Assembly: GCA_947306025.1 (NCBI GenBank)
Contig: CAMZFJ010000137.1
Span: 1 to 5,917, forward strand
Source: an uncultured Fibrobacter sp.
GTDB lineage: Bacteria > Fibrobacterota > Fibrobacteria > Fibrobacterales > Fibrobacteraceae
Direction of reading: 5' to 3'
DNA length: 5,917 nucleotides
The position numbers were made by a program, and so were the translations under genes. The notes under the pieces are model-generated. The model saw nothing but the letters and a program-made list of their open reading frames with translations. It did not search any database and was not told the origin of the DNA. This document shows, piece by piece, positions 5,234 to 5,917 of the stretch; position 1 is the stretch's first letter; the number at the start of each line of letters is the position of its first letter.

Positions 5234-5255
5234 GTTCTGCATAGCAGAACGTCAT
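5229..5255. repeat. Perfect 12-bp hairpin spanning a stop codon
   Basis: ATGACGTTCTGC (5229-5240) is exactly complementary to GCAGAACGTCAT (5244-5255) with a three-base loop ATA. The TGA stop codon of the minus-strand gene (5254-5252) lies within the stem. No T-run follows on either strand, so it is not a standard terminator. Confidence 0.75.
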
Positions 5256-5653
5256 TTCACGAACGGACGCAGCAGCTTTTCAGCATCTTCGCCTTCGGCA
5301 AAACGCACCTCGCCTATGTTTTTGTAGTCGAAGCCAACAAATTCCGAAAGTTGCAACGCAGCAAATTTGCGATCCTTGGAGTAGCAAATTGAAACTAGCC
5401 AATGACCATTTGTTGCTTCAACAGGGCGACCGACTTTTTGCAAAACCGATTCCATGTCGTTGGGTACCGCGGTGAACAATCGGTTCAATTTTTCCCCTTC
5501 TGATGTTGGATATTCTAGAGTCAACCCAACAACCGGTGAATTTGTCGGAATGTAAGTAACATTAGTCTTGAAGCCGAAAAACTTCTTTTCGACTTTGATG
5601 CATGATTTTTCGAAGACGGCACTCGCCATCTCCATATTAGCAATATTTGCCAT
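5252..5653 (-). CDS. Conserved-looking small protein of unknown function
   Basis: Encodes 133 aa starting MANIANMEMASAVFEKS. The ATG at 5653 is chosen over an upstream in-frame GTG (5680) because a purine-rich AAAGAGAAAG lies 4 bases before it. No signal peptide, lipobox or membrane segment is seen, so it is probably cytoplasmic. Visible segments are an N-terminal amphipathic stretch, a Lys/Phe-rich strand (VEKKFFGFKTNVTYI), a likely alpha/beta core (VVGLTLEYP, LNRLFTAVP, MESVLQKVG), HWLVSICYSKDRKFAALQL, and a C-terminal EDAEKLLRPFVK. I do not recognise the family. Codon use and composition look like ordinary coding DNA. It is convergent with the GH43 gene and stands alone. An inverted repeat (5679-5701) lies in its upstream region and its stop codon lies inside a hairpin. 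Confidence 0.78.
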   Translation of the reverse strand: MANIANMEMASAVFEKSCIKVEKKFFGFKTNVTYIPTNSPVVGLTLEYPTSEGEKLNRLFTAVPNDMESVLQKVGRPVEATNGHWLVSICYSKDRKFAALQLSEFVGFDYKNIGEVRFAEGEDAEKLLRPFVK

Positions 5654-5678
5654 AATTCTTTCTCTTTGTTTAATTATC

Positions 5679-5701
5679 ACGTCGCATTAGTTTTACGACG
5701 T
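5679..5701 (-). promoter_or_regulatory. Inverted repeat upstream of the 133-aa gene, possible operator or leader hairpin
   Basis: ACGTCG (5679-5684) and CGACGT (5696-5701) form a perfect 6-bp inverted repeat with an 11-base spacer, about 26 bases upstream of the start codon at 5653. It could be a regulator binding site or an mRNA leader hairpin; nothing in the sequence decides between them. Confidence 0.35.
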
Positions 5702-5755
5702 CTTTTGGTCAGATATCCCGATTTTAGTCAGGAACTAGAATGACTCTCGCCATTC

Positions 5756-5803
5756 GTCATCCTCGCGACCTGTGCTGAGCAACGTCGAAGTAAGGCGAGG
5801 ATC
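5756..5803. repeat. GTCATCCT...GGATC palindromic element (copy C)
   Basis: ATCCTCGC (5759-5766) pairs with GCGAGGAT (5795-5802). Inside are a CGAC/GTCG pair (5766-5769 with 5784-5787) and a TGC/GCA mini-stem, giving a nested fold. The ends match those of the elements at 5032 and 5202. The T-rich stretch TCTTTTGTATTTTTTTT follows on the plus strand, but no plus-strand gene precedes it. Confidence 0.55.
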
Positions 5804-5867
5804 TTTTGTATTTTTTTTCAGAGAAAGAATCGATTAACACAGTATTCGTTTCAAAGTAAAAACGGGC

Positions 5868-5917
5868 TTAAGTGTCAAAAGGATACCTAAAAAAGGGTAT
5901 CCTTTGCATTAAGTGTC
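5868..5917. repeat. 10-bp hairpin between direct repeats TTAAGTGTC
   Basis: AAAGGATACC (5878-5887) pairs perfectly with GGTATCCTTT (5896-5905) around TAAAAAAG. The nonamer TTAAGTGTC occurs just before (5868-5876) and just after (5909-5917), 41 bases apart. The hairpin could be the terminator of a minus-strand-reading gene beyond the right edge (CCTTTTG follows on that strand), but the T-run is short. Confidence 0.5.

Noticed and set aside
5162..5392. 76-aa plus-strand frame overlapping repeats and the 133-aa gene
   Set aside because: It runs through hairpin repeats and antisense to a better coding frame.

Overview
The window looks like a piece of a Fibrobacter-type genome (rumen or gut fibre degrader). 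This inference rests on a secreted family-43 glycoside hydrolase with two CBM6-like modules and a basic C-terminal domain ending FRIEIKR. Small cysteine-containing lipoproteins and intergenic palindromes bounded by GTCATCCT and GGATCC fit the same picture. No rRNA, tRNA, CRISPR array or transposase was seen.

Left part (1-1833, visibly AT-rich). On the minus strand, a small lipoprotein gene lies 9 bases upstream of the first 18 codons of a probable flavin reductase-like protein that runs off the left edge; the two form an operon. Divergently, on the plus strand, is a 232-aa cysteine-rich lipoprotein of unknown function. It is followed by two shrunken paralogues. In each, the start of a signal peptide is joined out of frame to part of the C-terminal domain, so the three make a tandem family in which two copies have decayed by internal deletion.

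Middle (1834-2782). grpE, the DnaK nucleotide-exchange factor, stands alone, without dnaK or dnaJ beside it. It has a candidate promoter region containing a 21-bp-spaced TTGGCA repeat and a sigma-54-like -24/-12 pair. It ends in a clear intrinsic terminator.

Right-centre (2783-5014). A monocistronic gene encodes a 707-aa secreted arabinoxylan-active GH43 enzyme: signal peptide, GH43, CBM6, CBM6-like, C-terminal sorting-like domain.

Right (5015-5917). A terminator that could serve both convergent genes separates the GH43 gene from a minus-strand gene for a 133-aa protein of unknown function. The surrounding non-coding DNA is unusually rich in perfect hairpins and in diverged GTCATCCT...GGATC elements, one of which begins inside the stop codon of the 133-aa gene. 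This dispersed palindromic repeat family, together with the decaying lipoprotein array, is the least ordinary content of the window.
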